64,000 nt of DNA from Phyllostachys edulis. Lineage: Eukaryota > Streptophyta > Magnoliopsida > Poales > Poaceae. The stretch lies in contig CM070558.1 in assembly GCA_036346405.1 (NCBI GenBank), positions 2,356,001 through 2,420,000 on the forward strand, read 5' to 3'. A program made the position numbers and the translations under genes. The notes beneath the pieces were generated by a model. That model saw only the letters and a list, made by a program, of their open reading frames with translations, ran no database searches and was not told where the DNA came from. Positions 9,867-22,999 of the stretch are shown here, piece by piece; within the stretch, counting starts at the first letter, position 1; each line of letters begins with the position of its first letter.

Positions 9867-12294
9867 GAATACCGTCCCCAAGATTCAGGCTGGCTATAGA
9901 ATAGGTTAAAGAACTCAGCCCTCGGGTTTTCTTCTAGCTTTCAAACTACTTTGACTTTGACAGAACTACTATTCTGAACACTTGCGGGACAACGTCTTGC
10001 TTCTTGCTGAACTTCTTGCTTCAACAAAAACTTGATGAACTAGCTCTTGGCAGGAAAGGCATCTTGAAACTCGATTGCTTTTGACAGGCTGCTTGATCGG
10101 TGCTCGAAGGCACTTCTGGAGTTGAGGAGATCTTGCTGCTGACTAGAAACTCAGGTTAACAAATTCTTCTTCTGAGTTTCGAAGTCTGAACAGACTGACA
10201 CACCTCTGTCACCTCTGTCGTACATTCCTTAACACAGATCTTCAACAGGTATCCTGACGATAAACATGACTGCAAGGGTGATAATCTGCATAATCTGCGT
10301 AGCTTTTCTGTTTGAACTAAGCTACTTACAATCCCTTTAGGATTAAAGACATTTGGCCTTCTGCTTCATGATTAATGCAAAAATCCACATACTTGTTAGA
10401 TGGTGACAACTGTGTATTGGCTAACAACTGGTGCTGTCAGGGAATTCTGCACAGAACACTTACTTGCTTGACCTGGTACCATGAGTTAAGGCACAACTCA
10501 TTATTTCTTTCAATCTATCTGCAGATTCAGGGTGATACACAATACTGAACTGAAACGAGCATCCAAGGCTTCATAGACACTTTGTTCACTAACACGAGGT
10601 AAACTCGGATCCTCGGTCCAACAATAACTTTTCTGACACATCGTGCAAACTGATCATCTCTGTCGATCTAGCACCATACCCATTTCAGTGAATACCATCT
10701 CTGTCGTATACAACCTCTGTCGTATACCACTCTGCTAGATGGTCTCCAAACTCGGTGATATTAATAGGAATGAAACGGTAGATTTCTTTTGACAAAACTA
10801 TCTAGTTAAGCCTGATTTTCTAGCATCGGTTTGAACTCTAGGGTTCAACATATATCCTTCTGCACTGACTCAAGACTCAATTCTGGATTTCACAAGCAAC
10901 TTTAGCTGACTCTTCGCTGATCAACATGTTCTTGCGGTAGCTCTTCTGATTCAAAACACCTGTCACTATACTGATCTATCCTGAGAGAACGGATTTCGAC
11001 CTCATGGTTCTCAATCCAATAAAACCATCTTTGTTTCTCCATGATAGAAAACTTTGAATTATGACTAGGATAATTCACTACTTGAAACTTTAGTTGTTAG
11101 GAAGTGCACTCAAAACTTCTTAAACCCACTGATTCTTGGACGTTCTGTAATAAAAGCTATCAAGGTTCTTTCTGATATCTGGCAACATGAACACTACAGC
11201 AGTGATTAATCTCTCCTGAAATTCTCACTAACTCAGTTCACTTCTGGCGATCTTGGCAAACTTGCTCTTTTACAACGATGAGGGCCTTGGCTATCTTGAA
11301 ACAACAATCTCACTGATCTTCAACTGACACTGTCTTGCTCACAGATGATCCTTGGAAAAACTAAAATTCTTACTCGAAACTCAAATGCACTGACTTTGAG
11401 GTCCTGAAGATTAGCTCTTGGATAAACTTAAATTCTCGCACATCTTGTGTTAACAATTCATCATAACAGCTCACATTGGTGCTTGATAATGGAAGAACTT
11501 GATTTGACACTGCCTATATCTGAGGGAATCCTTTGATCTGTTCTATCATTTCTGCAAACTCTTTTAACTACTTTTTTCATAGTTCATCTTTGACGTAATT
11601 CCTTCTGATATTGGTTGATCCGGGGTACCAAGTCAAAGACAAACTTGACTTCTAATACAGTTGCATGCTGTATAGATCATTTGCAATGACAATTGCATAC
11701 TCTCTTACGATATGGACATTATCCATTGGTTATATTCTTCAACCACTTACTGTTGCCTCACGGCTATGCAAAATGATGAGTTGGAATTCAACATTACATT
11801 TCATGGTTATGGCTCTACGGCCTTCAAACAACATAACTCAAAGCTTGATTACTCGACTTGCAATGGCACATGCTTAGAGAGATATCCAATACTTTAATAT
11901 TCAACAATCCTTTTTCTTCATAACTTGCATACAAAGATGTCTACTTTTCTGCTCTCCAGCAAAGGAAAAGTTACATTGATTCTCTGACTTTATTGCTACT
12001 AACAAAGGCATAGTGCTACATAATATGGTCCAACTAGGCTTTCTTGGTGACATCATTGCACAAACGTCTCTTCTTTGACTCCTTCGCTAGACACACGGGT
12101 CCTGCTGCTTTACCACCTGCTCTGGAAGTTACCATCTTGACTGACACAACTTCTAACATTCTTGCATCTGGAGTGAGTGACTGGTTCCTCTAAGGACACT
12201 GGCGGACATAGTGACCTTTTCCACAACAGCTGTAGTAGACACATGGTGAATCTCGTGACTTTTCTGACGAGGCTATGACAGAATGACTATCCTT
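9867..12294. other. Internal gypsy region without coding sequence
   Basis: The position where protease, RT, RNase H and integrase would be expected holds no frame that I can recognise on either strand. The sequence is rich in repeated short words (cttgc, ctctgtcg, actcg) and looks like filler typical of non-autonomous LTR elements. Confidence 0.5.
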
Positions 12295-13131
12295 CTAGAA
12301 GGTTGAAGCTTGATGCTTTGCAAGGCATCTCTTGGCATAGTGGCCTTTCTTACCACACTCGAAACACTCTACCAGTGAAACTGGCTTGCTTCCCTTTTGA
12401 GGTGGGTTGCCAAGGTGAATATTCTCCTTTTGTGATTCTTTATCTGGCAAATCCTGTGACTTATCTGGTTGGCAACACTTCAAATGACAATGGCTAGATT
12501 TGGTGTAGGATATCGGGACAGCAAGTTTCTCTTGATCACTCTTGCTTGATATCACATGCTGTTGACGAAAAGCAGCGATGAACTCTAACCAGGTGATGGT
12601 CTGCTCGTCCTGATAGGCGGCGCAAAATTTTTTCCACCAATCGAATGCAACTCCTTCTAGTTGATGAGCAGTATAGAGAACTTTCTCATTATCATTGCAT
12701 TTCGCAATAGTTAGCTTTCCTTCTATGGTGCGAATCCAAGATTATGCATCCTTGAGTATGGTTGATCCTTCAAAAACAGGTGGCTTGGTCATCATGAACC
12801 TTGCAAACTTGAACTGAGGGCGTGCCGTTGGGATGGCAACGAGTTGTGCATCCTTGCAAACATTAGCACTGTCTAACGATTGAATCGTCGCTTGCATGAG
12901 CTGATTCTGGGTGGCAGGAAGCTGACTCGGGTTCTGATGTGTCACTACTGGCACTGGAGATAGTTGTTGGTTATCATCTATTCTGATACTGACACTGGTG
13001 ATGGTACGATGGCATGCTTGATTATTCTGATTCATCAAATTGACTAAAGTAGCGGCAGTTTGATTTTGCTGTGTCATCATGTTGTTCATGTTCTGCATCA
13101 TCACGTTCATGAAATGAGTTCGAGCTACCAA
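12295..13131 (-). pseudogene. gag-like gene of the minus gypsy element
   Basis: One reading frame runs from 13131 down to 12295 with a single stop at 12744-12742. The N-terminus is Q/N/M-rich. The middle is the retrotransposon gag core (EKVLYTAHQLEGVAFDWW, then TWLEF). The C-terminus carries a CCHC zinc knuckle, CFECGKKGHYAKRC, near 12366-12325. The linker between core and knuckle is much shorter than in ordinary gag, suggesting an internal deletion. Gag binds and packages element RNA. No pol frame follows. Confidence 0.75.
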
Positions 13132-13968
13132 GAATTGTTCTATGACTGGATCTGCTACTCCTGGTACTAATCACTGTCCACTGGGATTGACAGGATCTGA
13201 GCTGGCACAAACTATCTCAAGATTACTAACAAGGTGGTATCCACTGAGACTCTTCATCTGCTTGCTGACCAGGGCTAATAGATGAGAGGGAACAGCATAG
13301 GGTAAGGGAAGACAATCTATTAAGGGGAGCAGGTTTAACCCAAGGAACACCAAGAAACACAAATAGCCGGAAAGCTATTAAGAAGCATAAAACTCATAGA
13401 CAACTACACACAAGAGAAAGAAGACAAAATCTAATCGTCTAGTCGATTAAACTCTAACTTAACTAGGTGACTTGGCTCAACACACGAGAGGAACCAACAC
13501 TGATTTATCCTATATGGCTGGTCTGAAGAAAACTCTAACTGGTTACGGTCTTCATCAAACGTTGACTGCTTGCGATCCTTACAGACGAATCTTGGAGAAA
13601 GACGGGGCGATGAACAACTTCTTCTTCATCCTCAATTCTTGCGACGAACTTGTCTTGAACACATGGGGAGATATTGATACGTTGTTGGTGGTTGCATGGT
13701 CTTCAAAAAGTTGCTCAAACAACTCTTGGGCATCCACCGAGACATTTGGTATAGATAACGACCACTATAGAAGTTATGAGGGAAGCGAGTCCAATTTAAT
13801 ACTCAAAATGGTGAGGTAGAATATAGATGAGAAAGGGATAGATTGGGAGAGTTAGAATCTAGACAAGATGAGAATAGCACATCATTAAGATTTTCCATTT
13901 GTAAAATAGGTTTTGAAGTTTTCCTTAAAAACAGTCATTCTAACTAAGGTCGCGACCTACAGTCGATA

Positions 13969-13982
13969 TGGCTCTGATACCA
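13969..13982 (-). other. Primer binding site (tRNA-Met type)
   Basis: tggctctgatacca on plus, i.e. TGGTATCAGAGCCA on minus, 4 nt inside the 5' LTR. This is the standard complement of the initiator tRNA-Met 3' end used by many plant LTR elements. It is not a tRNA gene. Confidence 0.9.
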
Positions 13983-13986
13983 CCTC

Positions 13987-16917
13987 TGTCGGGACCCAAA
14001 AATGCAATTCTGGACCCTCTGTGTATAATGCACTAGTCCAGGATCACGCTAGTGCACACAGTGGCAACATCGATGAAATATCATTTTCATATACAAAAAT
14101 GACTAATAAATAGGAAAATAATAATAAATATCAGAGTAAAGACCTTAAGGTCAAAGCTTACAATTAACGCCTCAAAAGGCGAATAGCTCAATGAAGCTGC
14201 AACGGAACATAACAGAATAACTTCAGCGAAGCCCATCCATATGCCCACAAGCAATCGGCTGGGGTAGCGCGACCTAGTTCTCCACGATCCTTGAAGTAGA
14301 CCTTGTTGACTGACGATTCCTCCACTTCTATTGATTGATTATAGCAAGCATGAGTACACAACCGTACTCGCAAGTCATACCACATAATGCAATTTATAGA
14401 TGCAGGCTTATTCCAAAGGAATGGCTTCTGTGGTTCTTTTGCAGAAATGCAACCTTTGCAATTTGAATATAAATAATAGATTGAAAGCATAATTCAAAAC
14501 AAATAAACAACAATAATTTAACAGTTTTAGTTCACAAAGACACATAGCATAATCAAGTTATTCACACAGCTATATGACTTAGATCACACAGCTATCCCTT
14601 CCCAAGGTTTTATGAAAATCTACCCCTCATGTGAAATCCCCGAGCATGTCCATGACCGCGGACGCGGCTATTTGAATAGATTGATTTAACACTCTGCAGA
14701 GTTTGTACACTTTACCCACAAGATACAACTAGTGTAGCTAGCACTAGTCATAACAAAACATTTCAGAAACTTCATCTCAAGCATTGATACTCCTAGTGTG
14801 CTTACAAACCGTCATACCAAACTATACACAGTGGATGGTACAATACACACTATTGGACAGGGACATGGCAAACCGCCCCGTGATGTACTACCTGGTAGCA
14901 CACCTCCACCCAATCAACACAGTCTAACCTACAACCTGAGTAGCAATGTCAAGAATCTATAACATACTAAGTTAGGCCTGTCCCATCAGGCATGTGGTCG
15001 TACAGTAAGGCTCAGTTCAATGGCGCACAAAGTTAAGTCCTTAATTGACCAAGGCAAGACTTCCAATTTATAACTACAACCCTATGCACACAGTTTATTA
15101 ATCCCCTGCACACAAATCCACCAAAGTTGCACACAGTACCACTTGCCTCCATCCAAATCCTTTCCCACCCTATTGGTTAAGTGCAACACATGCCATCAAC
15201 GAGTAATAGCACATAGTACACACAGTTTTATCGCATTGTTCCATAATCACTTAGTCAAGTTCATAATTGCAACTTACATGAAATGATGACTCGTGGCATG
15301 GCTAAGCAGACTAATTGTGTCTAACCAACCCACGTTGGTGCTACGATAATACCAACTAATTAAACCAATCTAGGGTGCCAAAAGATTAAGACATAACAAA
15401 TAGACAAGGTGGATATAACAAATTGAATTAATAACTAAACCCAAATCATTTAAATAAATACTTAAAGTAAATGCAATAATTTGAATCAAAGTAATTTTAG
15501 AAAACTGGGTTCAATATGATCAAAGGTACACCTTGCCTTGCTATAGCAATGATGATCTTATTTTATCTTTAATCTTCTACTTCCTTGATCTTCAACTCCT
15601 TCTTGATCAGAACTTCTCGAAGTATCAATGTCTACTCGCAAACAAGAAAATAAAACAAATAAATAAATAACAGAGAGCAAACAAACTTCAAAAATTAAAT
15701 AATACTCTCAGATAAATAGATCTTGAATTCAGATGAATTTAGGAATTTGACTTGACTCAATCGGAGTTCGGATGCAAAAGATATGAGCTTTGGAAGATTC
15801 ACATGAAATGATGAAATTGAGAGAAAAGAATATTCAGAGAATATTCCTTCGGATTAAATAAAATAAAAAGAATTGGATACTTACAAGTGGGGTCCACTGG
15901 TAAGTGAGAGAGAGAACAAAGGCAGTGATTGACACGTGGGACCAACCGGATAATTGAATTTTAGAAATTAAAAGAATTCCTGAAAAGGGTTTAAGGGAAT
16001 GACAAGTGGGCCATTGGTCTGTAAACCATGTCCACGGTCTAGGGTTTATGGTTCACGGTGAACCGAGTTTACAAGACAGTGCAATGACATGCAGGGCCGG
16101 CTTGGCATAGGCTTGGTTCACGTGAACCAAGTCCATACGATTTGGTTTGGGGTTAGTGTTATGAGTATGCCACGTGGGTGGCTTAGGTGGCGCAAGGTGG
16201 CAAGTGACATGGCGTGCAGACGTGGACACGTTAAGGTGACAAGAGATGAAGGCGATGTGGCGTGCACGGGATCAATGACGTGAATGTCACATAGGATGGA
16301 ATGGCAACGTGGCCATGAGGTGGCACTCCCCTTATTCATATCTGGAACGTGGGACCCCATCGTCATAGAGACACCAGAGAGAGAGAGAGGGAGCAGGGCC
16401 CGCATGGAAGGAAAGAATGAAGGGAGGTGGCGGCTCGGGAGGATGCCGACAAGGGCGGCCATGGCTACTCCGGCGATGGTGACACCGTGGAGCTCCCGAC
16501 GGTGGCGGCGGCACTAGTACGGCGGTCCAAGTGAGATCGGGTGAGGGCGAGTGTGGCTTAGTGAACGTGTGAGGGCGTCGAAACAACCCGACGTGGCGGT
16601 GCTTCAAAAGGACAAGGCCAGCGGCGAAACGACGGTGACGGCGCGACCTCGACGTGGATGGGGGCGGTGGAAACCCGCGTGGTAGGAGAAGGGCGCGGGG
16701 AGGGACAAGGGACCTCACCGGTGAGGGTTCAAGCAGCAAGAAGCTCGTGGGCTCCAATGGTGGTAGCGGCTCGAGTCGGGAGTAGGACGGTGCTCCAGTG
16801 GTGTGGCGACAATGGCGAGTGCGGATCGAGGGTGAGGGCGGCGCGGGGACCTCAAAGGTGACATCGGTGAGGGCGGAGGAGCACCATACGGTGGAGAACA
16901 AAGAGGCTCCAAATAAT
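13987..16917 (-). repeat. 5' LTR of the minus gypsy element (truncated)
   Basis: Near-identical to 6157-9116, then replaced abruptly at about 16917 by the unclassified ~1.3 kb repeat. Loss of the outer U3 end removes the TATA box. Confidence 0.85.
16112..16131. repeat. Perfect 20-bp palindrome with central CACGTG
   Basis: CTTGGTTCACGTGAACCAAG is its own reverse complement and contains a G-box core. In the sister LTR (8290-8309) one central base differs. Confidence 0.9.
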
Positions 16918-18023
16918 GCTTGATGACTTTGATATTGAATACAACAATTTAGATATAAATTTGGTCTTGAGCTTGTAGATTGCTTGCTATTTTCTATTGT
17001 GTCATATATACTGGTGCTTATCTTTTACTGTGAGTCATCTCTTTGTTCACTGTTCTATATTTCAGTCATTTGGTATCTCATTACCTTGAGTAGTTTGACT
17101 CTTTGTCGATGAACTTTGAAGTGATACTTCATTTCATCAAGTGGTATCTCATTACCTTGTGTAGTAGCTTCACTTCCCATACATCGATGAAGTTTGGATT
17201 GATAATTTGCTTTATATGACTTGTTAGATTAGCAAGATTATATAATAGCTCAAGGCCTAATTTATTTCATAGAAATTGTCATATTTAACTTGTGATTGAA
17301 TATTGACAAAATTGGCGAGGAGGCAAAGATTATATCTTTAGCAGCCTGACATTTGAGAGGGATAAACAAACTATTAAATCTGAGCATTATGCTGATTTCG
17401 ACAGTCCTCATGTTCTTTGTGTTGAGCATATTTTCCTGTTTAAATGACCCGGAGGATTTACATGTTTATATGTTAATATTGTCATTTAAATGTGGCTGGA
17501 AATATGCTTTAATTATTGTTAATTATGCTGGAATTAATTCTGAATGTTTGCTAAAACCGATATATTTACAACAATTTCTACAACAAATGGGAAGGGAGGA
17601 ATGCTCTATTTGTTATACATTGACCAGCTAGCCCTAGGACACACCGTTTTGGCACAGCAATGGAGATAATGTATGATGGTATGAGAAGAGTATGTAGAAA
17701 CGTCAAGAAAAATCAGAATCAAAACTTTTCTTTAAATATTATCACAAATAGCATAGAAAATGATGTCAAATCTACCCTGAAGTAAACTAAATCAATGTCC
17801 TTGGGTGAGAAGTGGTAAAATGAAAATCAATCTAAGAGCCCATGCTTCTTACCTCCTTGAGTCTGCAATTTGCTCATTGCTTTCGAGCTTGATTGTTGTT
17901 CCTAGTAAGGAGGTCGGAGCTCCCTTAAACGTCGAACAAACATGCTTCATTGTGGGTCTAGAAGCAATAGACGCCTATGTACACTTGATCCCTAGGTTCA
18001 GAATCTGAACAAAGGTCATCATG
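16918..18023 (+). repeat. Unclassified repeat R, copy 1 (5' truncated)
   Basis: Matches copies 2 and 3 from the tttgatattgaata... block to tcatgtgg, but lacks their first ~280 bp. Inside are two imperfect ~65-bp units built on tggtatctcattaccttg(t/a)gtag and a conserved tail with gccctaggacacacc. Short frames differ between copies, so no protein is supported. Confidence 0.7.
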
Positions 18024-18024
18024 T

Positions 18025-19381
18025 GGATTGCAAAGATCAGCATTTTATCTCCATCAACCTTGTTTGGTATTCACGGCACAGCGAGGAAATAGGTTTTCTG
18101 AGTCAGCGCCTTTTGGCGTGCCTTGCCCGGTTTTGCTCGGTGGCTTTGAGTGCCATCGCATTCGTGAGTATTGTTGTTTTCTTTTCATATTACTTGGCAT
18201 TGTGGGTTGTACTAGTAGAAGTTTCAATTGTGATAAATTGATTGTTACTAGTACTGGGAGGCAATGCTTGGTGATAATGTGGGCTCGGATTAATGCCCGA
18301 TGACGATTAAAGGTCACTTTGATATTGAATACGACAATTTAGATATAAATTTGGTCTTGAGCTTGTAGATTGCTTGCTATTTTCTATTGTGTCATATATA
18401 CTGGTGCTTATCTTTTACTACGCGTCATCTCTTTGTTCACTATTCTATATTTCAGACATTTGGTATCTCATTACCTTGAGTAGTTTGGCTGCTGTCCAGT
18501 GAACTTTGAAGTGATACTTCATTTCTGTCAAGTGGTATCTCATTATGTTGTGTAGTTGCTTCACTTCCCTGCTATCGAGTGAAGTTTGGATTGATAATTT
18601 GCTTTATATGACTTGTTAGATTAGCAAGATTATATAATAGCTCAAGGCCTAATTTATTTCGTAGAAATTGTCATATTTAACTTGTGATTGAATATTGACA
18701 AAAGTGGCGAGGAGGCAAAGATTATTACTTGGGCAGCCCGATATCTAAGAGGAATAAACAAACTATTAAATCTGAGCATTATGCTGATTTCAATAGTCCT
18801 CATGTTCTTTGTGTTGAGCATATTTTCGTGTTTAAATGACGTGGGATTTACATGTTTATATGTTAATATTGTCATTTAAAAGCGTCTGGAAATATGCTTT
18901 AATTATTGTTAATTATGCTGGAAGTAATTCTGAATGTTTGCTAAAACCGCTATATTTACAACAATGGGAAGGGAGGAATGCTCTATTTGTTATACATTGA
19001 CCAGCTAGCCCTAGGACACACCGTTTTGGCACAGCAATGGAGATAATGTATGATGGTATGAGAAGAGTAAGTAGCAACATCAAGAAAAATTAGAATCAAA
19101 ACTTTCCTTTAAATATTATCTCAAATAGCATAGCAAATGATGTCAAATCTACCCTGAAGTAAACTAAATCAATCTAAGAGCCCATGCTTCTTACCTCCTT
19201 TGAGTATGCAACTGCTCAGGCTTGGTTGTTGTTCCTAGTAAGGAGGTCGGAGCCCCCTTGAACGTCGAACAACATGCTTCATTGTGGGCCTAGAAGCTAG
19301 AGACGCCCATGTACACTTGACCCCTAGGTTCAGAATCTCAACTAGGTTATATCATGTGGAGCCTCATCCCACAAGCCCTCG
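18025..19381 (+). repeat. Unclassified repeat R, copy 2
   Basis: The fullest copy, from ggattgcaaagatcag to atcatgtggagcctcatccc. It abuts copy 1 directly in tandem and aligns with copy 3 at 29155-30469. It shows no LTR-like TG...CA ends, no primer site and no lasting open frame. It may be a piece of a long LTR, since copy 3 sits inside what looks like a Ty1/copia 3' LTR. Confidence 0.7.
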
Positions 19382-19534
19382 ATGAACAAGTTGTGAACTC
19401 TGCCTTTTTTTCCTCTGCTTCACTCTTTGTCGCTGTCAAAAACGACAGCCTTCCTACGATGAACAACCTACTGTTTTCTCAGAGGAGTGTCATCGTCGTC
19501 ATCATCGGAGTAAATATCCTTGCGCCTTTGGCTC

Positions 19535-21465
19535 TGTGGGACCCGAATTTCGCAAATCCAAATCCTCTGTGAAAACACTGTGCTATTCCCTAGATCAATA
19601 GATAGCACTCACAAAATACATCACTGAATCAATTCATACACGTTGCAAACTAAACTATTCATTAATTAACACATCAGAGTTTACATAGACCGCATCGGGT
19701 CAGGTTTTACAATATGGAACGGACAGGCCAAAGATTACATTAACAAAGTAGCGGAAGCGACAACGGAAGCAAAAAGTGGTAGAGCACATCTCTCCATAGG
19801 CAAGCGACTGGGAAAATCTGTGTGCGTCCAATATTAACCAAAGACGTGGATAATATTGGATGCACGCAAGCACCAACGGAGTCAGCTGGACTGAGGCGAG
19901 ACCTAGACTAAAAGAACTAAACTACTCCTCATCATTTCCTGGGCCTCCAACTTCTGGATCCTCGTAGTATGCGTAATCTTTGGGATTTCCTGCTTCTGAG
20001 GATTTTAGGGGAGAGAGCGAGGATGAGCACAACTTCCGTGCTCGCGAGCCAACACACAAGATGCAATAATATTCATGCATGGCTTAACAAGGATGGCTCG
20101 GGGTCTTTTATTTGCTAAAGCAATGTTTTCAATTATCATAATTACAAATTCCTACCACTTAGCATTTTAACCAAATTGTATTTTATTAAAGAGAGTAATT
20201 GTGCAATATTCATAACAGCAGAGGTTCCCTCCGTCGCAAACTCTACCTTATGCTTCTTTTGATTGGGGCTATCCCCACTTATTAACACCACTGAGTCCGA
20301 TGACCTAGAAAAAAAATCCAATCGTAGGGCTAGGAGAGCCCGCCACATTTTTCATCCCAGAACTAAGGTGTTTGAAATAGAACTAACTCTAGTTAAGTTC
20401 TCATGTCTGCCTTTGACCGTAAGCGCGGCTGTTTAAACAGTTTAGACTCTGCAGAGGTTGTACACTGTACCCACAAGTTGGACTACACCACGGCGACTGG
20501 CAACTTCACCTTGTATCGGTGTCCTATTCAAGCCGGACGTGTCACGCGCTTGCACTTTCCCATTATCCATCCAGTGAGATGACATTCAGGGTTTAATAAA
20601 TTTACTAAGCCAAGTTGCACTTTGCAGACTGTGGTTGTACTTGTTTTACACGGGAGGTCATGACAAGATTAAGTTCTTAATCCATCAGGGCGGTTCATTC
20701 CACATACCAACCACTCTCGTGCCCCAACAGCAGCCACCACCATTCTATCCACCCAGATGTGGTAATAGCAATTAACAGGGTTTTTGGGAAGCAAAATACA
20801 TTATCTCAACATTCCAGTCATTTACCACAATGACTGCCCAAAATCACTTTCATGTTTAAAAGATAATGATTAGGGCATTTTAATGCCCCGTTACTTAAGC
20901 AAGACTAGCATGTCGCTTAAATACAACCTATAACTAGTAATTACCATATAGTTACTAGGGTGGCATGGAATAATGGATTCAATTGTCAAAGGATGGTATT
21001 ATAATTAATTAATCATCAAATGGGTATTTAACTACCTTAAGCTTTAACATACATTTGATTAAAGAATTAAAGCACACAATTTTGGTAATTTAAAGGAATA
21101 TAATTTACATAAAATGTAGGCTCAAAATGATCAAAGTTTCGACTCACTTTGGTTATAGGTAAGAGAGTCTTCATAATCTTGTGCTTGATTAAGTTGGAGA
21201 TCTCCCGCGTCTTCGAATCCTATTCGGACGAACATATCGGAAAAAGGCACAAACAGGCAAAGAGAGCAAATAAATACTAAAGAAGTAATAAATAAACTCC
21301 AAATAAAACAAGACCATTGCCATTAGTTAGGTCTTGAATTTACAAAATTTTAGAAACAAATTTCACTTGAATCAGAGTTATAACAGAGGAGAACGGAGCT
21401 TCCGAAATTTGAAACTGAGTTAAATAAAAAAGAATAGAAAGGGAGAGAGAAAGGAATTCCCTTTT
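19535..21465 (-). mobile_element. Truncated gypsy-type LTR (minus orientation)
   Basis: Begins tgtgggacccgaatttcgcaaatcc and is collinear with 5347-6156. Further in it shares organisation with the 6157 LTR (gtacac..acccacaag and the A-rich taaataaa segment). Homology fades at about 21465 before an LTR end is reached. No internal region is attached. Confidence 0.6.
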
Positions 21466-22010
21466 CAGTTATGCATAGAAATTACGGTCAGAATGGAATT
21501 CGCTGTAACGTGTATTTCTGCCTCGTTCTGTTTTATTTACCATTTAATTTTAGACCAGCATGGCAGCACTACGAAGCCTGCGCTTTTACTGACCTGCTAA
21601 CGAATGGCACAACAGTGCTTAACGAAAATTTATCAACAAAGTCTGCCTTCTAAAATGAAATTCAAATAGGTCATATTTCCAGTGCCAAAGTTACTGGCCA
21701 TCTTGTTCTCATCTGCTGCTAAGAGTTCATTATTTACCAATCATGTCCAATGAGAAAACCCAACTCTTCGAAAAATTGGCAGGATTACAAAAAAGCAGCA
21801 GCACTGCTTACTCTGGAAAAAGACAAAAAAATGGAGTTTGAGGCCATGACATGTTACCTCGATTTCATCTGACATAGCCGCTTCTTCTTCCACGTCTTCC
21901 TCGTATTCATCCTCCTCATCCAGCTCATCTTCCCTTCAGATTGTACCATGAAGTTCATCTATTTATCATGCATCTATGTACCCTTAGGTTAGAATTTCAG
22001 CAACACGGTG
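21466..22010. other. Unassigned DNA with a possible acidic exon relic
   Basis: The minus strand at about 21936-21858 reads as a strongly acidic peptide (DELDEEDEYEEDVEEE) that ends at a GAG|GTAACA splice-donor-like site. No neighbouring exon is recognisable. It could be a captured or abandoned exon of a host gene. The remainder is featureless. Confidence 0.25.
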
Positions 22011-22015
22011 CATTT

Positions 22016-22445
22016 TGTTGAATTAAACTAGTTGTGTCAAAGCTATCTTTCTCTGTTCTGTTTTTAGTTTCTGTTTTGTTAGTCAGATTGCATTAAGCAA
22101 TTCTGATGTTAGTTTTTTGTTTGAGTTAAGTTAGCTAATTTAGCTTGCTAAAACAGAGCCTGTTTCCTGCTGGAAACAGAGTCGGATTTAGCTTCTTCAG
22201 TAGGAATACTTTCAGAGTCCCGTATCGTTTCTGAAACGTATTCGAACTGTAAGACTATATATGAAAACTGAAAACACAAAAAGACTGCAACGATTGCAGC
22301 GACAACATCCAAGCCTTCTGAGATTTCGTTTTGTTTCTTCTATAGTGAATTGCGTAGTCTTTTGGTTCTGAGATTTCGTTTTTCAGAATCATCAGAACTA
22401 TCAACTCTCAACTCAGAAGTTCATAATTTTTCAATAACTCTGTCA
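22016..22445 (+). mobile_element. Solo LTR (430 bp), TSD CATTT
   Basis: Begins TGTTGAATTAAACTAG and ends AACTCTGTCA, with exact 5-bp duplications CATTT at 22011-22015 and 22446-22450. The TGTTGA start, ~430 bp length and late tatatat..gcaac segment fit a Ty1/copia LTR. No internal region remains, so it is a product of LTR-LTR recombination. Confidence 0.75.
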
Positions 22446-22741
22446 CATTTCCTGGCAATGGCCTTCTTGTGTATTTTGTCCAGGTCACATGCAGCTATGT
22501 GCTACCACCTGTGCATTTGCCTGAATATATCATTTGTTTAGTCAAAGCTGTGTGCTTGGACATTTTTAGCATATGCTTCTTGAAACATAATGTTACTTAT
22601 ATGATGTCATTTTTCAGTCGCATGTACGCACTGCGCGTGATCAGTCTTGAGAGCGAGAGAGATATACGGATCTATCTACAGACAATTCCACATAGATATA
22701 AGTTTCAGAGACATCAAAATCCACAGCTCGCTTGTTCAGAT

Positions 22742-22930
22742 CAGTAAGTACAGATGAGTCTTGAGAGCGAGATTGGATGGGAATTGGATCTCCATCTCCT
22801 TGTTCTTATCAATGCAGCTCAGCCAAGAAAGATTTCCGCCCCCCGCCCCCCTGAGAATCAAATTTAATCGACTAGTCTCGTCCACCTGAGGAGGGACTCC
22901 TCCAAATGGAGATTTTCTTTTCTGTAGTCT
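22742..22930 (+). pseudogene. Relic start region of another NB-ARC gene unit
   Basis: The leader block gagaatcaaatttaatcgac / ctcgtccacc is followed at 22906 by an ATG and codons MEIFFSVV that copy the family start (MEIFLSAV), then homology stops. The true promoter and start of copy B follow about 100-250 bp later, so this is the stump of an older copy. Confidence 0.55.
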
Positions 22931-22999
22931 TCACACGGTGTTTGGGGTCAAAGTCATTCACTGCATCAGTGCTTCTGTGTAATCGTGTGGTACCAGACT

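Larger units (their letters stand above)
6157..16917 (-). mobile_element. Ty3/gypsy LTR element, minus strand, pol-less
   Basis: In element orientation this is: truncated 5' LTR (16917-13987), tRNA-Met-type primer site (13982-13969), a short gag, about 2.4 kb without recognisable pol, polypurine tract (~9866-9846) and a complete 3' LTR (9845-6157). The LTRs begin or end with TGTCGGGACCC / gggatgttaca, the same terminal words as the plus-strand chromovirus at 45860-57557, so the two belong to related lineages. Lack of RT and integrase means it would need a helper. Loss of the outer ~730 bp of the 5' LTR also removes its TATA box, so this copy should be silent. Its outer right junction is lost to an unrelated repeat, so no target duplication can be checked. 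Confidence 0.8.

Noticed and set aside
13969..13982. Possible tRNA gene (TGGTATCAGAGCC)
   Set aside because: Only the primer-binding complement is present, adjacent to an LTR; no cloverleaf follows. The same holds at 48845.
16332..16901. 189-codon minus-strand frame
   Set aside because: Falls within the truncated gypsy LTR, is low-complexity P/S/R, and is not preserved in the sister LTR at 8500-9100.
21466..21660. Plus-strand frame starting MHRNYGQNG
   Set aside because: About 60 codons, no recognisable domain, no conserved copy; treated as chance.
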